Below the pieces are notes generated by a model. That model ran no database searches, had not been told where the DNA came from, and was given only the letters and a program-made list of their open reading frames with translations. DNA of 64,000 nt from Ovis canadensis. Lineage: Eukaryota; Chordata; Mammalia; Artiodactyla; Bovidae. This document shows positions 12,335 through 22,919 of the stretch, in pieces (the stretch's first letter is position 1; every line of letters starts with the position of its first letter). A program made the position numbers and the translations under genes. The stretch is taken from positions 119,818,501-119,882,500 of the forward strand of contig NC_091245.1 in NCBI RefSeq assembly GCF_042477335.2, written 5' to 3'.

Positions 12335-12541
12335 GTGTGTTAATTGCTCACTCATGTCCGACTTTTTGTGACCCCATGGATTGGGGCTGACCAGGCTCCT
12401 CCTATTCATGGGATTCTCCAGGCAAGAGTACTGGAGTGAGTTGCCATTCCCTTCTCCAGGGGATATTCCCGACCCAGGGATCAAACCTGGGCCTCCCGCA
12501 TTGCAGGCTGACGGTTTACCGTCTGAGCCACTAGGGAAGCC
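12335..12541 (-). mobile_element. Bov-tA SINE, minus strand
   Basis: Reverse-oriented SINE with its tail at the left (TTGCTCACTCATGTCCGAC) and the tRNA-like head at the right (GATCAAACCTGGGCC, then GGGAAGCC). Confidence 0.85.
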
Positions 12542-12847
12542 TAATTGTGCTACATTATTATCAGTTATCAGCCACAGTTGTTCATGCTTCTGTGGTATTT
12601 TATGCCCACGCCATTGCTATGGCCTCAAGGTCAGCAGGGTGTACGTTTCTCTGCCCCTTGACTTTGGGCTTGGCCATGTGACTTGCTTTGGTATTAGTAA
12701 ATACCAGTACTTACTTTGATATTAGCAAATAAATGAAGACTTGAAATGTGCTCTCCTACAGTGGGTCGTGGGTCTTGGTTCTTGACCCCCTGTGTTACCC
12801 CCCCGAGAAGAGTTTCCTTCTAATAGCTGCTGCTTCTTCAATCTGTT

Positions 12848-13073
12848 TGTTGTTGCTTAGTTGCTTAGTTGTTGTTGCTAAGTTGTGTCTGACTGTTTGT
12901 GACCCCCATGAATTGTAGCCTACCAGGCTCCTCTGGCCATAGGATTTCCCAGGCAAGAATACTGAAGTGGGTTACCATTTCCTTCTGCAGGGGATATTTC
13001 CAACCCTGGGATCGAACCCATGTCTTCTACAATGGCAAGTGAATTCTTTACACTGAGCCACCAGGGAAGCCCC
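12848..13073 (-). mobile_element. Bov-tA SINE, minus strand
   Basis: Reverse-oriented SINE. The left end has a degenerate TTGTTGCTTAG-type tail and the right end carries the tRNA-like head (GATCGAACCCATG, then GGGAAGCCCC). Confidence 0.85.
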
Positions 13074-13144
13074 TTTGATTTGGAACCCAAAGCAAACACA
13101 TGTGAGCACACCTGAGCCTAGGCCACAAGCTGGAAACACATGTA

Positions 13145-13233
13145 GCCAGCCTCCTGCCAGAAACACATGCGGCCAGCCTCCTGCCAGAAACAAATGCAGC
13201 CAGCCTCCTGCCAGAAACACATGCGGCCAACCT
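13145..13233. repeat. 27-bp minisatellite, three full units
   Basis: Direct tandem repeat with units at 13145-13171, 13172-13198 and 13199-13225, followed by a partial unit. The unit starts GCCAGCCTCCTGCCAGAAAC. Units 1 and 3 are identical; unit 2 differs at two positions. A degenerate unit precedes at about 13122-13144. Because 27 is divisible by 3, all frames stay open here, which explains Cys/Pro-rich open frames on both strands. Confidence 0.9.
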
Positions 13234-13312
13234 TTAGCACAGCTGAAGCCCAGCTGAGATCATCTAAACAACAATTGACAGGCAGGCCCATGAGCATAAA
13301 AATAAATGCTTG

Positions 13313-13674
13313 AGCTTTTTTGTGTTTTGCTTTGTGTTTTTGGCTATACTATATGTGGGATCTTAGCTCCCCCGCCAGGGATATAACCTGCACTTCCTGA
13401 AGTGGAAGTAGGCAATGGCACCCCACTCCAGTACTCTTGCCTGGAAAATCCCATGGATGGAGGAGCCTGGTGGGCTGCAGTCCATGGGGTTGCTAAGAGT
13501 CAGACACGACTGAGCGACTTCGCTTTCACTTTTCACTTTCATGCTTTGGAGAAGGAAATGGCAACCCTCTCCAGTGTTTTTGCCTGGAGAATCCCAGGGA
13601 TGGGGTCGCACAGAGTCGGACACGACTGAAGCGACTTAGCAGCAGTAGCAGCAGCAAACAACCAGGGAAGTTCC
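13313..13674 (-). mobile_element. CHR-type tRNA SINE, minus strand, split by a Bov-tA
   Basis: A reverse-oriented older cetartiodactyl SINE (left part TTGGCTATACTATATGTGGG, GATCTTAGCTCCCC; right end ACCAGGGAAGTTCC). A Bov-tA at 13402-13658 interrupts it. An exact 12-bp target duplication AATAAATGCTTG flanks the whole nested pair at 13301-13312 and 13675-13686. Confidence 0.75.
13402..13658 (+). mobile_element. Bov-tA SINE (dimeric), plus strand
   Basis: Sense SINE of the dimeric tail type (GGCAATGGCACCCCACTCC, then a second GGAGAAGGAAATGGCAACCC unit) ending in a CAG-like tail at 13639-13657. It is inserted inside the CHR-type SINE. Confidence 0.88.
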
Positions 13675-13686
13675 AATAAATGCTTG

Positions 13687-14135
13687 TTTTTCTAAGACAC
13701 TGAGTTTTGGAATATATATAATACAGCAAAAGTTAATAAAGAAGCTCATAGCTAGAGGTGGGTTACTGCTACAACAGAAGTATAAAAACGTTTGGACTGG
13801 GAAGCAAGTGGCCCAGAAACTGTTTTAAGCTGGAAGATGATGACGTGTGTAGTGGTAACATACTTGATAAAACTTTCACTATTTATTCAATATTGATAAA
13901 ACTTTCAATATTTGATAAAACTATCTACTTGAAAGGCAGATAGTGTAACTAATGAAAGGAGGACAAAGTTTTAAGGTGGACTGTTTGGCTGTGAACTAGC
14001 TGCTACTAGCTATGTTTTAAAGCCCTAGAGCAAAGACAGCTCTGAAATGAGCCGAGAAAAAACCTGGTCAGATTTTGAGCAGAGATTAGAAGGAATATAG
14101 AGGTCACAGAAATTGCAGAGTAGGGAAAAGAAATT
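13687..14135. other. Intergenic, no feature recognised
   Basis: AT-rich sequence with short direct repeats of TTGATAAAACTTTCA at 13862-13920. No gene or known repeat is supported. Confidence 0.4.
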
Positions 14136-14702
14136 CAGTTCAGTTCGGTTCAGTTCAGTTCAGTCGCTCAGTCATGTCTGACTCTTTGCGACCCCGTGAA
14201 CTGCAGCACGCCAGGCCTCCCTCCCCATCACCAACTCCTGGAGTTTACTCAAACTCATGTTCATTGAGTCAGTGATGCCATCCAGCCATCTCATCCTCTG
14301 TCATCCCCTTCTCCTCCTGCCCCCGATCCCTCCCAGCATCAGACTATTTTCCAATGAGTCAACTCTTCGCATGAGGTGGCCAAAGTACTGGAGCTTCAGC
14401 TTCAACATCATTCCTTCCAAAGAACACCCAGGACTGATCTCCTTTAGGATGGACTGGTTGGATCTCCTTGCAGTCCAAGGGACTCTCAAGAGTCTTCTCC
14501 AACACCATAGTTCAAAAGCATCAATTCTTCGGCGCTCAGCTTTCTTCACAGTCCAACTCTCACATCCATACATGACCACTGGAAAAACCATAGCCTTGAC
14601 TAGACAGACCTTTGTTGGCAAAGTAATGTCTATGCTTTTGAATATGCCATCTAGGTTGGTCATAACTTTCCTTCCAAGGAGTAAGCATCTTTTAATTTCA
14701 TG
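14136..14702 (-). mobile_element. BovB LINE 3' end, minus strand
   Basis: Antisense BovB 3' end starting at the reversed CAGTTCAGTTC terminus and running into the C-terminal RT region. The minus-strand frame 14301-14726 reads through SFDALRRST-region equivalents seen in other copies (MYGCESWTVKKAE). 5'-truncated at 14702. Confidence 0.9.
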
Positions 14703-15133
14703 AGAAAAGAAATTATTTCTCATCAAATCACAGGAGTGGATATTAAACTAGGACCTCAAGAAAAAAAACCCAAATCAAAAGTACAGCTCTTATTAAGACC
14801 TTGGAAAGGACAAAAGTATCATAGATCCTTCTAGCTGCACAAAAGGACCACGTGAAATATTTAAAAACTTGGCCCAGAAGCTGGAAACACACTAAATTTC
14901 CTCAACTGTGTCTATAGAGAGAGAGCCATCTCCCCAAAAGAATGGAAGATGTGTCTTTGGACACATGATGCAGATTGTAATCAAATACTTAGAAAACTCA
15001 CAATGTTTTTAGGAGAGCTGTGTTGGCAAAAGGCTCCTCACAAACCCAGACTATTAAAAAAAAAAAAAAAACCTTGAGGGTGTTCACAATGTATAAGGAT
15101 CCATAAATAATGATTACTATATAAGAAACAACA
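14703..15133. other. Intergenic, no feature recognised
   Basis: AT-rich sequence with an A-run at about 15056-15072. No gene or repeat family is recognised with confidence. Confidence 0.4.
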
Positions 15134-15428
15134 GAATCCTTTATGGAAAAACCGATTGGTTCAAGATTAAGAAAGGAGTACAACAGGGCTGTCTTCTCTC
15201 ACCCTGTTTGTTTAATCTATATGCTGAGCACTCGTGAGAAATGCCAGGCTGGATGAGTTACAAGCTGGAATCAAGATAGGTGGGAGAAACAACAACCTCA
15301 GATATGTGGATGATACTACTCTAATGGCAGAAAGTGAAGAGGACCTAAAGAGCTTCCTGATGAGGGTCAAGGAGGAGAGTGAAATAGCTAGCTTAAAACT
15401 AAATATTAAAAAAAAAAAAACTAAGAGG
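15134..15428 (+). mobile_element. Diverged BovB/RTE fragment
   Basis: Sense fragment of RTE-type RT around motif C (frame from 15234 includes LRYVDDTTLM). It is clearly more diverged than its neighbours and ends in an A-run at 15411-15421. Either an old BovB subfamily or a related RTE. Confidence 0.7.
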
Positions 15429-15436
15429 TTATTTAT

Positions 15437-16283
15437 GGACTGGAAGAAACACAAGCTGGAATCAAGATTGCCGGGAGAAATATCAATAACCTCAGATTTG
15501 CAGATGACACCACCCTTATGGCAGAAAGTGAAGAAGAACTAAAAAGCCTCTTAATGAAAGTGAAAGAGGAGAGTGAAAAAGTTGGCTTAAAGCTCAACAT
15601 TCAGAAAACGAAGATCATGGCATCCGGTCCCATCACTTCATGGGAAATAGATGGGGAAAGAGTGGAAACAGTGGCTGACTTTATTTTTTTGTGCTCCAAA
15701 ATCACTGTAGATGGTGACTGCAGCCATGAAATTAAGACACTTACTCATTGGAAGAAAACTTATGATCAACCTAGATAGCATATTCAAAAGCAGAGATATT
15801 ACTTTGCCGACTAAGGTCCGTCTAGTCAAGGCTATGGTTTTTCCAGTAGTCATGTATGGATGTGAGAGATGGACTGTGAAGAAGGCTGAGTGCTGAAGAA
15901 TTGATGCGTTTGAACTGTGGTGTTGGAGAAGACTCTTGAGGGTCCCTTGAACTGCATGAAAATCCAACCAGTCCATTCTGAAAGAGATCAGCCCTGGGAT
16001 TTCTTTGGAAGGAATGATGCTAAAGCTGAAATTCCAGTACTTTGGCCACCTCATGCGAAGAGTTGACTCATTGGAAAAGACTCTGATGCTGGAAGGGATT
16101 GAGGGCAGGAGAAAAGGGGGATGACAGGATGAGATGGCTGGATGGCATCACCGACTCGATGGACGTGAGTCTGAGTGAACTCAGGGAGTTGGTGATGGAC
16201 AGGGAGGCCTGGCTTGCTGCGATTCACGGGGTCGCAAAGAGTCAGACACGAATGAGTGACTGAACTGAACTGAACTGAACTGA
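15437..16283 (+). mobile_element. BovB LINE 3' half, plus strand
   Basis: Sense BovB from just before RT motif C (a GGACTGGAAGAAACACAAGC start) to the CTGAACTGAACTGAACTGA end. Its 5' breakpoint lies at nearly the same element position where the minus-strand copy at 16309-17497 ends; see findings. Confidence 0.9.
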
Positions 16284-16308
16284 TATCAAGTATATTTATA
16301 TAAATAAC

Positions 16309-17497
16309 CTTGATTCCATCTTGTGCTTCCTCCATCCCAGTGTTTCTCATGATGTACTCTGCATAGAAGTTATATAAGCAGAGTGACAATATACAGCCTT
16401 GACATACTCCTTTTCCTATTTGGAACCAGTATGTTGTCCCATATCCAGTTCTAACTGTTGCTTCCTGGCCTGCATACAGATTTCTCAAGAGGCAGGTCAG
16501 GTGGTCTGATATTCCCATCTCTTTCAGAATTTTCCACAGTTTATTGTGATCCACACAGTCAAAAGCTTTGGCATAGTCAATAAAGCAGAAATAGATATTT
16601 TTCTGGAACTCTCTTGCTTTTTCCATGATCGATCTCTGGTTCCTCTGCCTTTTCTAAAACCAGCATAGACATCAGGGAATTCATGGTTCACGTATTGCTG
16701 AAGCCTGGCTTGGAGAATTTTGAGCATTACTTTACTAGCATGTGAGATGAATGCAATTGTGTGGTAGTTTGAGCATTCTTTGGCATTGCCTTTTTTGGGG
16801 ATTGGAATGAAAACTGACCTTTTCCAGTCCTGTGGCCACTGCTGAGTTTTCCAAATTTGCTGGCATATTGAATGCAGCACTTTCACAGGGTCATCTTTCA
16901 GAATTTGAAATAGCTCCACTGGAATTCCATCACCTCCACTAACTTTGTTTGTAGTGATGCTTTCTAAGGCCCACTTGACTTCCCATTCCAGGATATCTGG
17001 CTCTAGGTGAGTGATCACATCATCGTGATTATCCGGGTTGTGAATATCTTTTTTGTACAGTTCTTCTGTGTATTCTTGCCACCTCTTCTTAATATCTTCT
17101 GCTTCTGTTAGGTCCCTACCATTTCTGTCCTTTATTGTCCCCATCTTTACATGAAATTTTCCCTTGGTATCTCTAATTTTCTTGAAGAAATCTCTAGTCT
17201 TTCCCATTCTATTGTTTTCCTCTATTTCTTTGCATTGATCAGTGAGGAAGGCTTTCTTATCTCTTCTTGCTATTCTTTGGAACTCTGCATTCAAATGGGT
17301 ATATCTTTCCTTTTCTCCTTTGCTTTTCACGTCCCTTCTTTTCACAGCTATTTGTAAGGCCTCCTCAGACAGCCATTTTGCTTTTTTGCATATCTTTTTC
17401 CTGGGGATGGTCTTGATTCCTGTCTCCTGTACAATGTCATGAACCTCCATCCATAGTTCATCAGCACTCTGTCTATCAGATCTAGTCCCTTAAATCT
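16309..17497 (-). mobile_element. BovB LINE 5'/RT part without 3' end, minus strand
   Basis: Antisense BovB covering the inter-domain region through RT motif B, with no 3' terminus. The minus-strand frame 16524-17450 (308 codons) runs from the inter-domain region into the RT. The frame 16051-16626 carries FIDYAKAFD but reads into non-BovB sequence downstream. Sequence closely matches the copy at 507-2556. Confidence 0.9.
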
Positions 17498-17608
17498 ATT
17501 TTATTTATTAAAATATCAAATGGTCAGCTGACAAGCCTGGTCCCATCTCCTAAAACTCAGTGATTTACATGAAAAGTGTTTTCATGTTTATTGGTCCTTA
17601 AGTCAACT

Positions 17609-18143
17609 ATGAAAAGTTATGGCCAACCTAGATAGCATATTCAAAAGCAGAGACATTACTTTGCTGACTAAGGTCTGTCTAGTCAAGGCTATGGTTTTTC
17701 CAGTAGTCATGTATGGATGTGAGAGTGGACTGTGAAGAAGGCTGACCACTGAAGAATGGATGCTTTTGAACTGTGGTGTTAGAGAAGACTCTTGAGAGTC
17801 CCTTGGACTGCAAGGAGATCCAGCCAGTCCATTCTGAAGGAGATCAGCCCTGGGATTTCTTTGGAAGGACTGATGCTAAAGCTGAAACTCCAGTATTTTG
17901 GCCACCTCATGTGAAGAGTTGACTCATTGGAAAAGACTCTGATGCTGGGAGGGATTGGGGGCAGGAGGAGAAGGGGATGACTGAGGATGAGATGGCTGGA
18001 TGGCATCACCAACTCGATGGACGAGAGTCTGAGTGAACTCAGGGAGTTCACTCAGGGTGATGGACAAGTAGGCCTGGCTTGCTGTGATTCATGGGGTCGC
18101 AAAGAGTCAGACACGACTGAGCAACTGAATTGAACTGAACTGA
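17609..18143 (+). mobile_element. BovB LINE 3' end, plus strand
   Basis: Sense 3' fragment from the C-terminal RT region (GTTATGGCCAACCTAGATAGC) to the ACTGAACTGAACT terminus. It contains a small internal duplication around 18030-18060 (AGGGAGTTCACTCAGGGTGA). Confidence 0.88.
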
Positions 18144-18934
18144 ACTAAAGTCAACTGCGTATCAGATGATCTGGACTGGGCTTCCACGGCAGCTTTGTCT
18201 GCATCAGGCAATGAATTGGTTGGGCTTGGTTCTAGGCTGTGGGTTGAGTTAATCTCAGCTCCACATGTAAGGTCCAGAGACCAAGCTCGAGGAACAGCCA
18301 CCCAGGGGAAACTCTTCATAGCCAATCACTGGTTCATCAGAGGCAAACCCCACTGTGCCAGCACAGGTCAGTTCTCTGCTCACATACATCCACTAACATC
18401 CATTGTGCAGCAAAAGCTGGCAATTACATTGTTTGAATTTCGAGACTACATTTTCTCAGACAATGTTGTTGAGGACGGTACTATATCAATCAGTATCCCT
18501 TATACAAGACACATGAGAAACTGAGCTAGCACTCACTGCTTGGGAAGATTTTGTTTCCTGCTGAAGAACTAGTCTGCAGTTTCCTTTCCAGTAAAAAGAC
18601 TTTTCTGTCTTTAGAAAGAAGAAAAAATAAATGCACATAGAAAATTACTATGAAGATCATGTACCACTAAGACCCACAGTCTCAGGAAAATCCTGAACTA
18701 CAATAAATCATAAATAATCTCAAAGGACAAGAAACTTGAAACCATGTCCTATGAAGGACTATTGAAGAAAAAAGGAACTTTTGGGAGATTTTTGTAGGAA
18801 CAAAAGTTTTAAAATCTTAGATTTGGTTTGAACCACTTCAGAGACTAAGACTAGGAGCAATAAATAAATATTACAGAAGATAATGGGAGAAGGTTTTAGA
18901 CATAACATACAAACTGAGATTTAAGAACAGTGAT
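18144..18934. other. Intergenic, no feature recognised
   Basis: No coding region or confident repeat. The frame 18195-18524 has no domain and ends without splice context. Confidence 0.4.
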
Positions 18935-19023
18935 TAAGACTCCACACTCCCAAAGCAGGGGGCACAGGTTCAATCCCTGGTTAGGAACGAAGGTCCCACA
19001 TGCTGTACAGTGCAGTCAAAAAA
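18935..19023 (+). mobile_element. CHR-type tRNA SINE fragment, plus strand
   Basis: Short SINE head with GACTCCACACTCCC, the B-box-like GGTTCAATCCCTGG and CCCACATGCTG, followed by an A-rich tail (CAAAAAAGAAG). Same family as the minus-strand copy at 13313-13674. Confidence 0.65.
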
Positions 19024-19885
19024 GAAGCAGCAGCAGCATGAATGAGCTGTACTGGGCTCAACTCTGATGGTGAAAAGACAATTAGCTCTTATACTGTGTC
19101 ATCTCTGAGGATAAAGTAAAGTAGGAGATTCTTGCCATAGCCTATCTCCAACTTAAATATAAATAGCTTCCCTATTTAAAGAACCCCTGGCCAGTCTGAA
19201 ATGTTAAGAGCTTGGAAGTCATCACTTTTATTCTTACAGAAAGAAAATATCTTGAACAAACTGAAAATCAACAAGTATTAGATAGATCAGGGAACTGAGT
19301 TTACAGGAAAAACTGCAACCCCCCAAACGCAAGAACTACAACCCTGGAGAGATAGGAAAATACAGAGAATTGTAGTTTACTAGGAGCAGAAACTGCAGCT
19401 TGAGCCTTGTAGAAAGGGCAACTGACTAATTACTGGAGACTTGGCCTGGGTTAGTTTAGGAGATAAATGTGCCTGGGAGCCCCCCACATTTTTTAGTTTT
19501 ATGTCTAGAAGCCTCACCAGGTTCTCAGGGTGAATATGGAAGAAAAATCCCTTCTTACATCCAGAAGGAAAAGGGGGAAAGTAACCATTTTAAAAGAGTG
19601 CTTTGTTTTCTTTAACAAAAGCCTGCTTTTAAGGAAAGCTATTTTACCAGAGCTTAACCAACTTTGTTTTACCAGAGCCTAACTGACCTGGGAGAAGGGA
19701 AAGATGCAAGGCCAACTTCTCTTCCTGTCTCAGTTAGGGAGGAAGGAGAAGAAGGCTGAGAAGTACTTATGAAGGTCATAGCTCAGGGATGCAGGCTTAA
19801 ACAATGAAGACTTGATTATAGATTATGAAATGCTTATCCTCCCCCAATAGTTTTCACCATATCAAAGAGGCTCCTGTATGGTACA
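19024..19885. other. Intergenic; contains dispersed repeat of LTR type
   Basis: No gene. 19605-19865 shares an extended stretch with 10763-11021 (both run from a Lys/Leu-codon-rich T/A stretch through TGAGAAGTACTTATGAAGG-like text to an AATGA...GACT end). The family is not identified; an endogenous retroviral LTR or internal piece is plausible. Confidence 0.4.
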
Positions 19886-19896
19886 ATAACATAGAT

Positions 19897-20437
19897 CTCT
19901 GTTATTGTTATGTGTACCCCAATGTTCATCACAGCACTGTTTATAATAGCCAGGACATGGAAGCAACCTAGATGTCCATCAGCAGATGAATGGATAAGAA
20001 AGCTGTGGTACATACTCAGCCATTAAAAAGAATACATTTGAATCAGTTCTAATGAGGTGGATGAAACTGGAGCTGATTATACAGAGTGAAGTAAGCCAGA
20101 AAGAAAAATATCAATACAGTATACTAACGCATATATATGGAATTTAGAAAGATGGTAACAATAACCCTGCACGCGAGACAGCAAAAGAGACACAGATGTA
20201 TAGAACAGTCTTTTGGATTCTGTGGGAGAGGGTGGGATGATTTGAGAGAATGCCATTGAAACATGTATAATATCATATAAGAAATGAATTGCCCGTCTAG
20301 GTTCGAAGCAGGATGCAGGATGCTTGGGGCTGGTGCACTGGGATGACCCAGAGAGATGGGATGGGGAGGGAGGTGGGAGGGGGGTTCAGGATTGGGAACA
20401 CTTTAGCAAAAAGAAAGAATTAAAAATAAATAAATAG
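19897..20437 (+). mobile_element. L1_BT-like LINE 3' end with target duplications
   Basis: Sense 3' terminal part of a ruminant L1: C-terminal ORF2 text (ACCCCAATGTTCATCACAGC), then the 3' UTR with a G-rich stretch (GGGATGGGGAGGGAGGTGGG) and an AATAAATAAATA tail. An exact 11-bp target duplication ATAACATAGAT flanks it at 19886-19896 and 20438-20448. Confidence 0.88.
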
Positions 20438-20449
20438 ATAACATAGATT

Positions 20450-21345
20450 TATAGCTAAAAGAACTTCAGGGCTCAGAGCCTAAAGAAAGAGTCTCTAGGG
20501 AAATCCAAAGACAACAAAGGAGACAAAAACAAAGACACTCAGGAAATTCTAGGGTCTAACATCTCAGCTATAGAAAGCTGCAAGTATAGGCTAATCATAG
20601 CCCAATAAACGTTAAACCTCACAGTAAAGGTCCATTCATCTCAGTTCTTTTACCCAATGATTCATGTCTGGGTTTTAACAAAAACACCAAGGTATGCTAA
20701 AAAGCAAAAAAACACAGCTTGAAGAGACAGAATAAGCATCAGAACTAGACTCAGATATGTCAGAGATTTTAGAACTATCAAATTGGGAATTTAAAATAAC
20801 TATGATTAATATGCTAAGGGATTTATTAGGAAAAGTATACCATATGTAAGAAAAGACAGATGATGTCAGCAGAGAGATGGAAACTCTGAGAAAGTATCAA
20901 AAGGAAATTCTAAAAATAAAAAACTGTGCAATGTAAGTCAAGAATGCTTTTGACGGGTTCATCAGTAGTTTGTGCACAGTCAAGGAAAGAATCAGTGAAC
21001 ATGAAGATATGTCAGTAGAAATTTCCCAAACTGAAAAGCAAAGAAAAAAACAGGCAAAAAATAGCTATAAAAGATTACAACAGGTATACCATACACATAA
21101 CAAAAATGCCAGAAGGAGAATAGAGAAAGGAATGAAAGAAATATTTTAGGTAATAATAATGAATTCCCCCAAATCAATGACTGACAGCAAAGCATAGATC
21201 CAGGAAACTCAGAGAATACCAAGCAGGAAAATATCAAAAAACTACACCTAGAAATATCCTATTCAAACTACAGAAAAACAAAAAGAAAATCTTAAAAGCA
21301 AGAGGAGAATGGAGTACAATAATTCAAGTGTTGAAAAAAAAAAAA
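20450..21345 (+). mobile_element. L1M-type LINE, ORF1 remnant
   Basis: Sense sequence resembling the mammalian L1M ORF1 region (GAGATGGAAACTCTGAGAAAG, GAAAGAATCAGTGAACATGA, GATCCAGGAAACTCAGAGAA). It has many stops, is ancient, and ends in an A-run at 21334-21347. Edges are approximate. Confidence 0.65.
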
Positions 21346-21759
21346 AGCATCCCTGTGGCAGAGACAAAAATCCAGGTTCCCCTTAACAATGTGTGGAACT
21401 GTCATTGGAAAGTGACTGCCTAGATATATTCTACATTTCCCAGCCCCTCCTCATATAAATGTAATTAAGCCTAACTAATAGAATGTAAGCAAAAGAGATG
21501 TGTGTCACTTTAGGGCTTAAAAAAAAAGGGGGGGGTATAAATTCTCCATTTTCTCTTTTCTCCTCACTCAGGTGGATGAAGGAAACCACAAGACCTGGAG
21601 GTATGGCAGAGCCACAAGATGAAAGGAACCTGGCTCCATAAATGACAGCATGGAGGAGAGTCACCTGTGGACCAGGAATACCCACAAAGGACTGTTAAAT
21701 AAGTGAAAGATAAATTTCTATTGTTTGAGCCTTTATATATTTGATAGTCTGTTTGTAGT
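21346..21759. other. Intergenic, no feature recognised
   Basis: No gene. A short A/G run lies at about 21520-21537. Text at 21550-21720 looks like an old repeat but I cannot name it. Confidence 0.35.
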
Positions 21760-22385
21760 CTGTACAGTATTTTCTCCTCATCCACAGTTTCACTTTTCAT
21801 AGCTTAGCTTACCCATAGTCTACCATAGTCTGAAAATTCCAGAAATGAACAACTCATAAATGTTAAATTGTGCATCATTTGAGTGGCATGATGAAGTCTT
21901 GCATCCTCCCCTCCATCTTGCCTGGGACTTGAATCATCCCTTTGTTCAGCACATCCTTTCTGTTAGTCACTTAGTAGCCATTTTTATTATAAATTGATTG
22001 TATCAGTATATCAGTGCTTGTGTTCAAGTGATACTGATTTTACTTGATAACAGCTCCAAAGTACAAGAGTAGTGATGCTGGCAATTTGGTTATGCCAAAG
22101 AAAAACCATAAAGTGCTTCCTTTAAGTGAAAAGATAAAAGTTCTAAACTCAATAAGTAAAAAAAAAAAAAATCATATGCTGAGGTTTCTAACATATGGTA
22201 AGAATGAATCTTCTCTCCATGAAATGGGGAAAAAGGAAAAATAAACTCATGCTAGTTTTGCTGTTGCACCTCAAACTGTAAAAGTTAAAGTCACAGTGTT
22301 TGATAGTATTTAGTTAAGATGGAAAAGGTATTAAATTTGTGGGTGGAAGACATGAAGAGAAAATGGTTCAGTACTATCTGTGGCT
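21760..22385 (+). mobile_element. Tigger1-type (pogo superfamily) DNA transposon remnant
   Basis: Left-end and 5' transposase region of a Tigger element. The non-coding left part (TTTCACTTTTCATAGC, GGACTTGAATCATCCC) leads into the start of the transposase. The frame 22044-22244 shows PKKNHKVLPLSEKIKVL followed by a decayed helix-turn-helix (TYGKNESS). It is broken by A-run indels at 22146-22158 and truncated near 22385. No catalytic domain remains. Confidence 0.8.
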
Positions 22386-22769
22386 TCAAGCAACCACCAA
22401 GTGCCTTGGATCATGTCCCCTGCTAACAAGGGGAGACTACTCCACCACAGTCAATATCACAATTCTCTTTCCTTTTTCTCTAGAAAATTCTTTACCTGTT
22501 CCTTCACCCTCTGAGTTGCTCTAACAACAAACTGCCTCTCCAGGAACCTAAACCTTCTAAAAAATGTTCCAATAAGGTTTTCCCTTAGCACTTTATCAAG
22601 ATCTCCCAGGAACAGTTTGAGGCTTTACTGGGAATATGAGTGTAGAGATCCTATCTTGGTCTTCCTCTGAAGTGCCAGAATCCCAGGGAAGAAAAAGATG
22701 GAGCCAGCAGTGACACTCCTCCCCCGATTTGGTTCTCTTCCTCTGCTTTCAATCTTGGATCCGAAGGAG
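22386..22769. other. Intergenic, no feature recognised
   Basis: No gene or repeat recognised. Confidence 0.35.
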
Positions 22770-22919
22770 GAGACAGGGACGACAGAGGGTGGCATCACCG
22801 ACTCGATGGACATGAGTTTGAAGAAGCTCTGGGAGTTGGTGATGGACAGGAAGACCTGGTGTGCTGCAGTCCATGGGGTCACAAAGAGTTGGGCATGACT
22901 GAGTGACTGAACTGAACTG
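22770..22919 (+). mobile_element. BovB LINE, 3'-terminal fragment
   Basis: About 150 bp of sense BovB 3' end (GGTGGCATCACCGACTCGAT to GACTGAACTGAACTGG). Confidence 0.85.

Noticed and set aside
13075-13257. Cys/Pro-rich 60-residue repeat protein, or a CRISPR-like array
   Set aside because: The 27-bp units are directly adjacent without spacers and lie between SINEs in a mammalian genome. It is a minisatellite.
16051-16626. Single chimeric RT protein on the minus strand
   Set aside because: The frame runs from one BovB fragment through a junction into antisense sequence of the adjacent copy; an accidental fusion.
15437-17497. Twin priming as the explanation for the inverted BovB pair
   Set aside because: Twin priming predicts an inverted 5' segment upstream of a sense 3' segment. 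Here the segment carrying the 3' end is the one that looks flipped, with its terminus at the internal junction.
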